Source: Vicia villosa
Lineage: Eukaryota; Streptophyta; Magnoliopsida; Fabales; Fabaceae
Reading direction: 5' to 3'
NCBI RefSeq assembly: GCF_029867415.1
Contig: NW_026705395.1
Location: forward strand, 124,001 to 188,000
Length of the DNA: 64,000 nucleotides
This document shows positions 34,401 through 44,524 of the stretch, in pieces. Numbering within the stretch: position 1 is the first letter of the stretch; each line of letters starts with the position of its first letter. The notes under the pieces are model-generated. The model made no database searches and had not been told where the DNA came from. It saw only the letters and a program-made list of their open reading frames with translations. The translations under genes were made by a program, and so were the position numbers.

Positions 34401-36133
34401 ATATCACAGCTGAAGGATCTACAAGAGAAGATGATTGCAGTCCTACTATCACAGAGTCTGAGACTGAACCTCCTAACAAGGGTCCATCTATAAGAGTTCA
34501 AAAAGATCATCCTAGTGAACTTATTATAGGAGATCTCAACAGTGGAGTTACTACAAGGTCAAGAGAACTAGCTTCAAACTCTTGTTTTGTGTCAAAAATT
34601 GAACCTAAGAATGTTAAGGAAGCATTAACAGATAAGTTCTGGATTAATGCCATGCAGGAAGAATTAGGTCAATTTGAAAGGAATGAAGTATGGGAGCTGG
34701 TACCAAGACCTAAAGGTACTAATGTCATTGGAACAAAATGGGTTTACAAGAACAAGTCAGATGAACTGGGAACTGTTATCCGAAACAAAGCAAGGCTAGT
34801 TGCTCAAGGATACACTCAAGTTGAAGGAATTGACTTTGATGAAACCTTTGCTCCTGTTGCTAGACTTGAGTCAATTAGATTACTGCTAGGAGTTGCTTGT
34901 ATTCTAAAATTCAAATTATACCAGATGGATGTGAAGAGTGCCTTTTTGAATGGATACTTGAATGAGGAAGTTTATGTGGAGCAACCTAAAGGTTTTGCTG
35001 ATCCAAACCATCCTGACTATGTGTACAAACTAAGAAAAGCTCTTTATGGCCTGAAACAAGCCCCTAGAGCTTGGTATGAGAGACTAACTGAGTTTCTTAC
35101 TAGTAATGGATACAGGAAAGGAGGGATAGATAAAACTCTTTTTGTTAAAGATGAAGGAGGGAAGATCCTGATTGCTCAAATCTATGTGGATGATATTGTG
35201 TTTGGTGGGATGTCAGACAAGATGACTAGACATTTTATTGATCAGATGCAATCATAATTTGAAATGAGCCTAGTTGGAGAATTAACTTATTTTCTTGGGC
35301 TGCAAGTTAAACAGATGGAAGACTCAATATTTCTCTCTCAGAGTAAGTATGCTAAAAACATTGTTAAAAAATTTGGAATGGAAAATGCTACTCACAAAAG
35401 AACACCAGCTCCTACTCACTTAAAATTGTCCAAAGATGAAAAGGGAACCAGTGTTGATCAAAGTTTATACAGAAGCATGATAGGAAGCCTGTTGTATCTC
35501 ACAGCCAGTAGACCTGATATTGCTTTTGCTGTTGGGGTGTGTGCTAGGTATCAAGCAGATCCCAAGATCAGTCATATCAACCAAGTCAAGAGGATCCTGA
35601 AATATGTGAATGGTACTTGTGAGTATGGAATGCTCTACTCTCATGGGTGTGAACCTATTCTCACTGGATATTGTGATGCAGATTGGGCTGGAAGTGCTGA
35701 TGACAGAAAAAGTACTTCAGGAGGATGTTTCTTCTTGGGGAATAATCTTATTTCATGGTTCAGCAAGAAACAATATTGTGTGTCTTTATCCACGGCAGAG
35801 GCAGAATACATTGCAGTAGGAAGTAGTTGCTCTCAGCTTTTTTGGATGAAACAAATGTTAACAGAATACAATGTCACACAAGATGTCATGACATTATATT
35901 GTGACAACTTAAGTGCCATTAACATTTCAAAGAATCCCATTCAGCATAGAAGGACCAAGCACATTGATATTAGACACCATTACATTAGAGATCTTGTTGA
36001 GGATAAAATAATTGCCTTGGAACATGTTGCTACAAATCTTCAACTGGCTGACATTTTCACAAAAGCTTTGGATGCAAATCAATTTGAAAATCTAAGAAGT
36101 AAACTAGGCATTTGTCTTTGTGAAGGATTATAG
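31439..36133 (+). pseudogene. Copia-1 gag-pol polyprotein with two in-frame stops
   Basis: One uninterrupted frame of about 1,560 codons starting MDKEGGGFVIRPP, the usual length for this family. In order: gag with a CCHC knuckle ([14 protein letters not shown], about residue 298) and a second one ([14 protein letters not shown], about 499); protease [15 protein letters not shown]-pre-integrase [14 protein letters not shown]; integrase with [16 protein letters not shown] and [10 protein letters not shown] with [11 protein letters not shown] and YVDDIVFGG (about residue 1250); RNase H with STAEAEYIAVGSS and ending LADIFTKALD. Stops are TAA at 32297-32299 and TAA at 35255-35257; there is no frame change. 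The second stop is shared with Copia-2. Confidence 0.95.
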
Positions 36134-36331
36134 CAATTAATTGGGTGTGGGGCCAACATTATTTCTCTCTCCAAATATTTGATATCATTACACATTAAAG
36201 TGTATTTTCCCCCCCTTTTACAATTTGCTCAAACGGTTTCCATTCCCCCAAAACCTATCCTCCACACTCACACTATCTCTCTGTGTTTCTGCATTCACAA
36301 ACCTTTACCCAGCCTTTCATTTTCTCTCATC

Positions 36332-38335
36332 ATGTCTCAGAGTTCTCCCTCAAAGAAATCGTCTCCTTCCTCTGAAACAGCATCAGGATCTAGGGCACCC
36401 AATGTGGTGAGTGATCAAGATGTTGTGTTGAATGTTGTGCCATTGAACTCTGTTCCTGCTACCGATCCTGTTCGTAATCCTCCAAGAAAGATGCATGCAA
36501 GAAAATCAACTGGTGGATCTGTTCCAGAAACTTTTTCTGCTCAAGGTAGAGAGGGCTCTGCTTATGTTCACAATGCGATCGCAGATATTGTCACAAGAAT
36601 CTTGAATGAAGGGCACCAAGTTGATGGAATATCTGTTCCTCTAGCCCAAATTCCTGCCTCTGAGAACAGCAAAGATGATCAAGATGGTCAAGATGATGCT
36701 AGCAAAGATCAGGGTGATGTTGAGACATCTGTTGACAACAATGATGAGAAGACCCCTGGTGCCAAAGATGTTGAGACATCTGAAGCTATCAATGTTGAAA
36801 CATCTGGTACTAAAGATGCTGAGATTCTTGAACCTGAGAAAGCTGAAGAGGTTCCTGTTGCTCCTTCTAAAGAAACCCTTAATGAAGGCCCTACTGTGCA
36901 TGATGTGGTGAATCTGGATGATCTGGATGATTCTATTGACATTGCTGATGATGAGCTCATCTCTAGCATCTCTCATAGAGTCAAGACTCGTAAGGGCAAA
37001 CAGGTTTGTGATCAAGATTTTTCCAAACCTCAAGTTACTCCTCAAGTTACTCCTCAAAAGAAGGTCACTATAAAGAAGATCAAGAAGGTCCCTGCTGAAC
37101 CTTCAACCACTGGGAGCAAGACTGCAGTGAAGAAGAGGAAGGAAAGAAGTGTTTCTGCCCCTGAAGATGATGTCTTAAGTGATGTCCCTGACATCCCATC
37201 AAAGAAGAAGATTGCTGTCACAAAATCCTCCACAAAGGTTCGTGATGTTCCTCTGGACAACATGTACTTGCACTATGCTTCAAATGCTATCCAGTGGAAG
37301 TTTGTTTATCAAAGAAGACTGGCTCTTGAAAGAGAATTAGCAAATGATGCTCTGGAATGTCAAGAGGTCATGAAGCTCATCAAGTCTGCAGGTTTGATTA
37401 AGACTGTCACTCATTTTTCAAAGTGTTATGAAATGCTTGTGAAGGAATTTATTGTGAACTTGTCTCAAGATTGTGGTGATGGAAGAACTGATGATTTTCA
37501 TAAGGTGTATGTTAGAAGAAAGTGTACAGATTTTTCCCCTGCTGTTATCAACCTATATCTAGGTAGAGATGCTGAGGCTCAACCTGAGCTTGAAGTGACT
37601 GATAATGAGGTGTGCAAAGTAATCACTGGTGGTAAGGTTAAGAAGTGGCCTATAAAGAGCAAACTGTCTGCTAGTTCTCTTAATGTCAGGTATGCATTGC
37701 TACACAAAATTGGTGCTGCTAACTGGGTGCCTACCAATGACACTTCTACCATTGCTGTTGGCCTAGGAAGATTTATTTATGTTGTGGGAACCAAGACAAA
37801 ATTTGACTATGGGACTTATATATTTGATCAAACTATGAGGCATGCTGGTACCTCTGCTACCAAGCTCCCTATTGCATTCCCATCCCTGATATGTGGGATA
37901 ATCCTCAAGCAACACCCTGGAATTCTGAAAAGTAAAGATTCTGTATGTAAGAGGGAGAGTGCTTTGTCTTTTCACTACAAGCTGCTTCAGAGGTCTGATG
38001 ACATGACATCTGCTGGGACATCACAACCCAGCAAGTCTGTGAACAAAGCCCTTCTTATTGCTGAGCTGAAAGAGACTTGTCAAGAGTTGGACAACATGAA
38101 GCTGAAACTTGAAAAGCTCATCCAAATTCTTGAGCAGTCTACAGATGATGACCTTGCTGGTGAGAGGGATGGTGACAATATGGATGAAGACAAAGGTGCT
38201 GAGGAAGAGGCTGAGGATGCTGAAGCTGAGGGTGCTGAAAGTGGGAGTAGTGATGCTGCTGAAGAGACTAGTAGCTCAAGTGATGACAATCCTGGTGGCT
38301 CTAGTGATGAAGACAATGATGGGTCTGATGATTAG
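36332..38335 (+). CDS. third ORF ('envelope-like') of Copia-1, intact
   Basis: 667 codons from ATG at 36332 (MSQSSPSKK), lying about 200 bp after pol in the sense direction. The frame extends 5' to 36179 without an ATG. Visible parts: a Ser-rich N-terminus; an acidic middle; three Lys-rich patches (KKVTIKKIKKVP, KKRKERS, PSKKKIAVTK) that look like nuclear-localisation signals; a conserved globular part (about residues 300-560) resembling the family annotated as putative plant transposon protein; a short coiled coil (ELDNMKLKLEKLIQILEQ); and a very acidic Ser/Glu/Asp tail. No signal peptide and no clear membrane segment are seen, so an envelope role is not supported. The function is unknown. 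Copia-2 carries a broken copy; Copia-3 has none. Confidence 0.85.
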   Translation: MSQSSPSKKSSPSSETASGSRAPNVVSDQDVVLNVVPLNSVPATDPVRNPPRKMHARKSTGGSVPETFSAQGREGSAYVHNAIADIVTRILNEGHQVDGISVPLAQIPASENSKDDQDGQDDASKDQGDVETSVDNNDEKTPGAKDVETSEAINVETSGTKDAEILEPEKAEEVPVAPSKETLNEGPTVHDVVNLDDLDDSIDIADDELISSISHRVKTRKGKQVCDQDFSKPQVTPQVTPQKKVTIKKIKKVPAEPSTTGSKTAVKKRKERSVSAPEDDVLSDVPDIPSKKKIAVTKSSTKVRDVPLDNMYLHYASNAIQWKFVYQRRLALERELANDALECQEVMKLIKSAGLIKTVTHFSKCYEMLVKEFIVNLSQDCGDGRTDDFHKVYVRRKCTDFSPAVINLYLGRDAEAQPELEVTDNEVCKVITGGKVKKWPIKSKLSASSLNVRYALLHKIGAANWVPTNDTSTIAVGLGRFIYVVGTKTKFDYGTYIFDQTMRHAGTSATKLPIAFPSLICGIILKQHPGILKSKDSVCKRESALSFHYKLLQRSDDMTSAGTSQPSKSVNKALLIAELKETCQELDNMKLKLEKLIQILEQSTDDDLAGERDGDNMDEDKGAEEEAEDAEAEGAESGSSDAAEETSSSSDDNPGGSSDEDNDGSDD

Positions 38336-38707
38336 CTCTGATTCTGATTGTGTTTTGGCTCCTTTTGTGGCTAAAAAGGGGGAGTAATGGTGTGGTGGTT
38401 GTTTTGTTGTTAATGGTGGTTGTTTTGTTGTTTTGATGGTCTTTTGGTTTTTCTTGTTGGCTGATGGACATGGTTGTTTTTTTGTTGTTTTCTTTATTTT
38501 GGGTGTTCCCTGGTTCTCCCTGACAATGACAAGTGGTTTTTGTAACAGTTGATTAAGTAGATGTTCTCTGGTTTTCTGGTGATTAATCAAGATGCTGTTG
38601 TTTGCTTACAGAATTTATTTTTCTGTTGTTGGCTGTTGTGTATGCTCTGATATCTGTTTGGTTACATCTATTAGTGTTTTAGCCAAAAATTTGCCAAAGG
38701 GGGAGTT
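38336..38707 (+). other. Copia-1 3' untranslated region with two polypurine tracts
   Basis: Two sirevirus-like tracts are present. The first is TGGCTAAAAAGGGGGAG near 38370, just after the third ORF. The second is TTTGCCAAAGGGGGAGTT directly before the LTR. Both are preceded by a TGGCTAAAA or TAGCCAAAA phrase. The T/G-rich stretch between them has no gene. Confidence 0.8.
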
Positions 38708-39638
38708 TGTAGATGTTGTTGATTGGCTGTAATTTTTGGTAAAACTCATTGTGTTTCTATCTTGTCAAATCTGGTGTCATGACATGCTTTCTACTGTTGT
38801 GAAGTTTTTCTTATGTAGGCCTTTACCTGATGTCAAGGCCGATGTCATGACATTTGCAGCTGTTACGTTCTTTTCTGTTTCTATTTATGGTTATGTGATC
38901 TGATAAGATTCCTGCGCTTTTTTTGGAAATGTTGGATTCTGATCTGATTCAAGAACGTCTTTGATGGTTATTATTTTTAGTCCCTTGATTTATGGAAATT
39001 AGTTTTATTAGGTTTAAAACTAATTTGGATCCAAGGCCCAGCTGCTGCGTTTTTCTGACGGCTATTTATTTTACGAAGAAGCTGCAGACCAGATTAGGGT
39101 TTTTGATTGAGAAGCTTTAGGAGTTCTGTGTTTTAAGTTTTTGTGTTCTAGTCTTCTTGTAAGCCAAACAATCATCATAATGATTGTCTTGGTCTAGGTG
39201 TTTTGATTTGAGTTGTAAGAAGTACTCAAAGCTTTTAAGCAAGAGTACTATTGTACTTGATCAAAGCTTTTAAGCAAGATCAAGTTGTGTCTTTGAAGTG
39301 TGTCTTCTCTTGTTATTCGTTGACTGTTTTTCATCACTGCTGTGATTGAGGGGGAGTGAGTAGGATCTCTGATCTAAGTTGTTTAGATTGAAGTTGCATT
39401 GGGTAGATATTAAGTGAAAGGAGTAATCTTGATCTGTATTACCTTTAATTTATATTACTTATAGTGGACTTCCTCCCTGGCTTGGTAGCCCCCAGATGTA
39501 GGTGTGTTTGCACCGAACTGGGTTAACAACTTTCCTGTGTTGTTATTCTGTTTACTTCTTTTTCATTTGTTTAAAAGCATTCAGATAGTAATGTCGTGAC
39601 ATCCTGTACAACATCGCGTGTCTGAGTCCAGAATTTCA
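38708..39638 (+). mobile_element. Copia-1 3' LTR
   Basis: 931 bp, differing from the 5' LTR at five positions. It ends …CAGAATTTCA. The next bases, TTTGGCATGAAG, resemble the start of the primer-binding site (ATTGGCATCAG) before the sequence becomes unrelated. Confidence 0.95.
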
Positions 39639-40316
39639 TTTGGCATGAAGAAAAAGCTCTATTTTAGTTTTTGAAGACTATATAGTGAAAATTTCCATAA
39701 CACTTCTTGAGATCATCCTTGTTAAAAGCTCTATTGGTTCATGATCATCATAGTTAATATCTCTTTTGGTACTTGAGTTTATCCTGGTGTAAAGGCTTAG
39801 TAAGTTCTAAATCAACTTGATAAAAATACTATATCAGTTTGTTGTCAACTTGTGTAAAACCCCAGCTAGGTTTGGAGGATAGCCTACTTAAAACTTCGAC
39901 TTGGTTTGCAATCATCTCGAGGAAAATCTCAGTTTGGTTGGAAAACTAACCGCTACAAGGCATTAATCGTTGTTTGGTTAGAAGTTAGCTTGAAAACTTC
40001 AGTTTCTTGTATAAGGAGTTTGTTGGTAAATCTTTTTAAAAGTTCTCAAGTTTAGTGGATACTCCCAAGGATAATTCTTAGAGTTAAGAAAAGGTCATCT
40101 TGGTCGAACATTTGTAATTTTGTTGTGTTCATTCTTTTCCCTGTCTCTTTTACTTTTCAATAATTTTCTTGCCTTTGGTTTTCTGGTGCCTATTTACTCG
40201 TTATATTATAAAAAAATTTCAAAATTTGATTTCTCAAATGATTTTATTTTAAATCAATTTTTTTTTGAAATCTCCACAATTCACTCTCTCTTATGTATGG
40301 AGTAAGATGTCCAACA
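39639..40316 (+). other. unassigned sequence, possible old copia LTR end
   Basis: No gene is seen. The end (…TCTCCACAATTCACTCTCTCTT, near 40270-40300) resembles the 3' ends of some plant copia LTRs, and the style of the upstream sequence fits an LTR U5. No start, partner or target duplication was found, so this is a weak guess. Confidence 0.25.
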
Positions 40317-41683
40317 CCACTTTATGTTGCACCATCAACCTACTTGTATTTTCCACCTTTATTACAACTAAATATTATTTTGTTACTTCTTTTACTTTAT
40401 GTCTGATTCCAACCTACTTAATCCACCTTATTACATTTGCTTGTGTATCAAATTTTTTCGAGTTGAGAATGGTTATGTAATATCAATTCATATATAATTT
40501 TTATTTCATTTTATATGTAAATGGGTCTCCATTATTGTGAAACAAAAATAATAATTTTTTTGAAAAACATGTGCACCAAATAATACCAAATAACATGTGA
40601 AGATTATAATACCAAATAACATTTATTTTAGTAACCCAATACACATATATATTATCGAAATACATGATTGTAGATTATTCGATAAAAGAAAATTATGTAT
40701 TAGAATATCTTAGAAAAAGTTATTCGCTGCATAATGGTAGGGATGTGAAATGCTTCAATTTCAAAAAACTTAATTATGATGGTAAAAAAAGTTATTCGCT
40801 GCATAATGGTAGGGATGTGAAATGCTTCAATTTCAAAAAAACTTAATTATGATGGTAAAAATTGATTAGTAAAATTATTTGATTAAAGAAGATTAAAAAG
40901 GGTAGAATTTGAAATTTTAAATAATATAAAGATGAAAATAATAGTAGGAGTATGTTGTAAAATTTCTCTAATATGTTGTTGATACTAAGTGGGCATGGAC
41001 TATTATAAATTTATAGATTAAAATACAGATATTTAAATATTTATAAATATTAACATTTTATTAAAAGTTATTGTAATACTATTTTAGTGTTTAATACTTG
41101 TTTCTTTTTATTTAAATAGACTATATACTTCTTTATTTTCTTCATTAATAATTATAATTAAGAATAAAATGTACGAATGGCAAATTTTTTTTATTAAACT
41201 TTTACATTCGGAGCGTATTAGAGAGAGATAATGGAATTGTAAGTTTTTTATTAATATATTATTAATTGTGCAGTGATATATTATTAATTTTTTATATAGA
41301 AATTTATTAGGTACTTCTTTTTTATGTTTTAAAATAAATTAGCAATAATAATTTTAATATTTAAAAATGATGAAAGTAATAATTTTATAGGGAATTTTCT
41401 CAAAAAAATAGTTTAATATAGTATATAAACTATTTTAATGAATTATTCATAATTAGGAATAAATTTAAGACGATTGACCAAATAGGTTCTCAACAATAAA
41501 CAATCACTCAATAATACTATAAATACATTTTTTTCCTTTTTGTTTTTTTTTTGGTAAAACATTGAACATGGAATCTAAATAAAACTCATAAAATTTGAAA
41601 TTTACATTGAACATTTGAATATAAAGTTACCTATTTCTTACACATTAATGACAGAAATACCCACCTAATACTCTTCTAGTGTT
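40317..41683. other. A+T-rich intergenic DNA
   Basis: Low-complexity A/T-rich sequence upstream of the host gene, without recognisable coding or transposon sequence apart from a 72-bp duplication at 40713-40858. Confidence 0.6.
40713..40858 (+). repeat. 72-bp tandem duplication
   Basis: Two copies, almost identical, containing GTTATTCGCTGCATAATGG (starting 40719 and 40791) and ending TTAATTATGATGGTAAAA. They differ mainly in the length of one A-run. The near identity suggests a recent local duplication or replication slippage. Confidence 0.92.
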
Positions 41684-41691
41684 TATTTATA
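41684..41691 (+). promoter_or_regulatory. candidate TATA box of the host gene
   Basis: TATTTATA about 214 bp upstream of the ATG at 41905, followed by a C/A-rich stretch plausible as an untranslated leader. Confidence 0.4.
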
Positions 41692-41904
41692 CCCATTAGA
41701 AAAAACACACTCATACACTCAAACCCTTTCAGTTACTGAACGATGATACAATGCTTAACATCCATCCCTACTTTTTCACGAATCTTATGAATCTGATTCC
41801 ACAATCACAAGGGAATCTTCACCAAAGTCACTACTATTCTCAGTTTCACCGATTCTTTTTTATCCTATAACGTTTAAACAATTTTACATTTTTTTTCTCA
41901 TATA

Positions 41905-42765
41905 ATGATAGGCCAGTTTCAGCTCTTGCAGAAGATCCCTCCAAATTACGCCGCTTCGTCGCACCGCCAACCACCTCACTTGCCGCAAAATTCGGCCGTG
42001 TTATCTCGACCTCCAAAATTCAATGGCCATCAGCCGTGTCTAGTGAATTACACAAATCGGGTTAAATGGAACGGACACAAACCCAAGAGACGCAATGACA
42101 AACGCTGTGTAAACTCTAACGATACATCGGAGACAAACCGATTCACTGGAAAGGTTCGGAAATTTCACTTTCCAAAGAGGAGGTTTACCAGCGGCGGACG
42201 TATGTCCGCTCCGTTCGCGCCGTGCAATACAACGTCGTTCATAATCCGTGCGAAGAAGTCTGGCGGTATAGCTTCTCTGGTCTCTCCTTGTGCGAGGACT
42301 CCAGCAATCTTGACAACCCCGATACTGTCTCCGTCGACAGAGGTGGTTGTAGAGATGGCAAAGGAAAAGTGGGGAGTTGACGGATATGGCACGATGAATG
42401 GCTTAATTCGTGTTCGGTCAAGGAAAGAAAGTTCTAACGAAACAGAAAACAATGACAGGGAACAATTTGAAGTTGAGAAGACATTGAACACTCACTTGAG
42501 AAGATTTGAGATGATATGTCCAAGTGAGTATAGTTTAGAGAATAGGGTTGACGAACAGGAATTAAAAATTTCTCGTCTTGAAGAACATAATTTAACTCTT
42601 AAAGAAAGAGTTTTTCTCATTGAAAGGGAATTGGATGAGTTGAGACGACGTGTTTTATGCTTGGAGATGGAGGGAATTAGATTGCAGGATTTCAATAGGG
42701 AAGATGTTTGCCAGGATAAAAGTGTCGGTGATGATGGCAAGAGTGATGACAAGGGTGATTGTTAA
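41905..42765 (+). CDS. host coiled-coil protein, PRLI-interacting-factor-A-like
   Basis: Single-exon frame of 286 residues with base composition clearly higher in G+C than its surroundings. The N-terminal third is basic and Pro/Lys-rich. Residues about 108-168 (NTTSFIIRAKKSGGIASLVS, then AKEKWGVDGYGTMNGLIRVR) resemble a block conserved in a plant-specific family often annotated as PRLI-interacting factor A-like. Residues about 208-258 form a heptad-rich coiled coil (ELKISRLEEHNLTLKERVFL onward), and the C-terminus is acidic. The ATG at 41905 is the first in the frame and starts MIGQFQLLQ. Molecular function is unknown; the family name is from memory and unsure. The frame is intact although retrotransposons lie about 350 bp downstream. 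Confidence 0.75.
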   Translation: MIGQFQLLQKIPPNYAASSHRQPPHLPQNSAVLSRPPKFNGHQPCLVNYTNRVKWNGHKPKRRNDKRCVNSNDTSETNRFTGKVRKFHFPKRRFTSGGRMSAPFAPCNTTSFIIRAKKSGGIASLVSPCARTPAILTTPILSPSTEVVVEMAKEKWGVDGYGTMNGLIRVRSRKESSNETENNDREQFEVEKTLNTHLRRFEMICPSEYSLENRVDEQELKISRLEEHNLTLKERVFLIERELDELRRRVLCLEMEGIRLQDFNREDVCQDKSVGDDGKSDDKGDC

Positions 42766-43115
42766 ACTCACACTGTCAATTAAATGTATACCGATTGTCT
42801 CTTGTGGGAAGGGTTTAATGGATTTTGCAATTGACTATTGATAGTTTAGTGGAGCATAGTCTTATTTAGTTATTGTTGTTGATTTGAACTTAACTCTAAA
42901 GTTGTATTGTATCTTGGGGTTTAGTTAATTTGCACTTCAAATTAACATTGAATAAGAATTCAAAAATGATTTGTAATATCTCGTTAAACCCTTGGTTTGA
43001 ACTTATACCTGTTTGTTTGTTTCAAAATCCCTATGTTTGTCTCTATATCATTTCATCTATCTCTCATTTTATTTTACCTTTTTTTCATTTGATTTTCACT
43101 TCTCTCATGAAAACA
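42766..43115 (+). other. 3' flank of the host gene
   Basis: A/T-rich sequence with no coding potential, plausibly the 3' untranslated region and terminator. AATAAG near 42950 is a possible polyadenylation signal variant. Confidence 0.4.
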
Positions 43116-43459
43116 TGTTAGAGAAAGTTGTTGGTGCACAAGAATAAAGATGATAACAAAGAGAATAAATATTGTATATTCTACTACTTGTGTTGTTAAT
43201 AAATGATAGCTACTACAAGGCTATTTATACAAAAGAAAATTTGTCACATCAGCCCTAATGGACTAAACTTAGTGAACAAGTTTAAGGTACAAACAGTATA
43301 ATACTACAAAATACTAAAGTACCCTTACTAACTAAATAGTTAAGCTAAAGGATCCAGAAGGTAGAACTTCTAGTCAACACTATCTTTTGAGTAACCATCA
43401 GAAGATCAGCCCACATCAGAACTTCTGATGCTCATCTTCTGAATATGAATTACTCTTCA
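43116..43459 (-). mobile_element. short LTR (344 bp) of a copia-type element, minus orientation
   Basis: On the minus strand it starts TGAAGAGTAATTCATATTC (43459), has a TATA box within GTATAAATAGCC (complement near 43220-43231) and ends TTTCTCTAACA (43116). Just before its start on the minus strand is AATTAAGGGATGGTAT, a polypurine tract, so this is a 3' LTR whose internal region lies to the right. That region is cut after about 22 bp by Copia-2; the rest should lie beyond the window. Confidence 0.65.
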
Positions 43460-43481
43460 ATACCATCCCTTAATTCATATC
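43460..43481 (-). promoter_or_regulatory. polypurine tract of the minus-oriented element
   Basis: AATTAAGGGATGGTAT on the minus strand adjoins the LTR start at 43459. Copia-2 has inserted directly beyond it; the five bases before Copia-2 are ATATC. Confidence 0.6.
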
Positions 43482-44452
43482 TGTAGATGTTGTTGATTGG
43501 CTGTAATTTTTGGTAAAACTCATTGTGATATTATCATGTCAAAACTGATGTCATGACATGCATTCTACTGTAGTGAAATCTTTATTTGTGCAGACCTTTA
43601 CCTGATGTCAAGGCCGATGTCATGACATCCGTAGCTGTTACATCTTATTCTGTTACTAATTCTGTTTGTGTGATCTGTTAAGATCCTATGCGCCTTACTT
43701 GGAAATATTGGACTGCGCCTTACTTGGAAATATTAGATTATGATCTACTTGATCTTTTCAAGGACGTCTTTAATTGCTCTTATTTTGGTTCCTTGATTTG
43801 TGGAAATTAGTTTAATTAGGTTAAAGACTAATTTGGATCCAATGTCCAGTTGCTGCGTTTTGAAGGCTATATATATTATGAAGAAGCTGCAGCCCGTGTA
43901 CAGTTTTTAAAAGAGAAGTTTTAAGAGGTTTTCGTTTTTAAGGTTTTTAAGTTCTAGCTTTCTTGTGAGCCAAACAATCATCATGATGATTGTCTTGGTC
44001 TAGGTGTTTTTGTTTGAGTTGTAAGAGGTACTTGAAGCTTTTAAGCAAGAGTATCATTGTACTTGATTGAAGCTTTTAAGCAAGATCAAGTTGTGTCCTT
44101 GAAGTGTGTCTTCTATTCATATTCGTTGAGTGTTATTCATCACTGCTGTGATTGAGGGGGAGTGAGTGGAATCTCTGATCTAAGTAGTATTAGGTTGAAG
44201 TTGCATTGGGTAGATATTAAGTGAAAGGTGTAATCTTGAACTGTATTACTCTAAATTGATACTACTTATAGTGGACTTCCTCCCTGGCTTGGTAGCCCCC
44301 AGATGTAGGTGTGTTTGCACCGAACTGGGTTAACAACTCTCTTGTGTTGTTTGTTATTTGTTTGTTTCTTTCTTGTTCATTGGTTTAAAATTATTCAGAT
44401 AGTAGTGTCGTGACATCCTATTCGACATCACGTATCTGACTCCAGAATTTAA
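43482..44452 (+). mobile_element. Copia-2 5' LTR
   Basis: 971 bp, starting TGTAGATGTTGTTG and ending AGAATTTAA, where the usual terminal CA has become AA. It contains a 27-bp tandem duplication (CTGCGCCTTACTTGGAAATA, about 43688-43740) that is also present in the 3' LTR (63865-63915), so it predates insertion. It retains the intact phrase TTGTGATATTATCATG that Ogre-C has split in the 3' LTR. Confidence 0.93.
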
Positions 44453-44454
44453 AT

Positions 44455-44466
44455 TGGCATCAGAGC
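44455..44466 (+). promoter_or_regulatory. Copia-2 primer-binding site
   Basis: TGGCATCAGAGC, identical to Copia-1 and one base from the initiator tRNA-Met complement. Confidence 0.85.
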
Positions 44467-44524
44467 AGGCACCCTGCCTGTTTTTCTTACTGGGTGAGAT
44501 CTAGGGACAGCACTTTCTGGTACT

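Noticed and set aside
36641..37057. Antisense ORFs across the third ORF of Copia-1 and Copia-2
   Set aside because: They are shadows of an acidic, low-complexity coding region; the sense frame has the conserved domain.
38276..38590. Minus-strand open frame repeated at 29998-30321
   Set aside because: It is the reverse complement of the Copia-1 3' untranslated region and the acidic tail of the third ORF; it occurs twice only because that region is duplicated.
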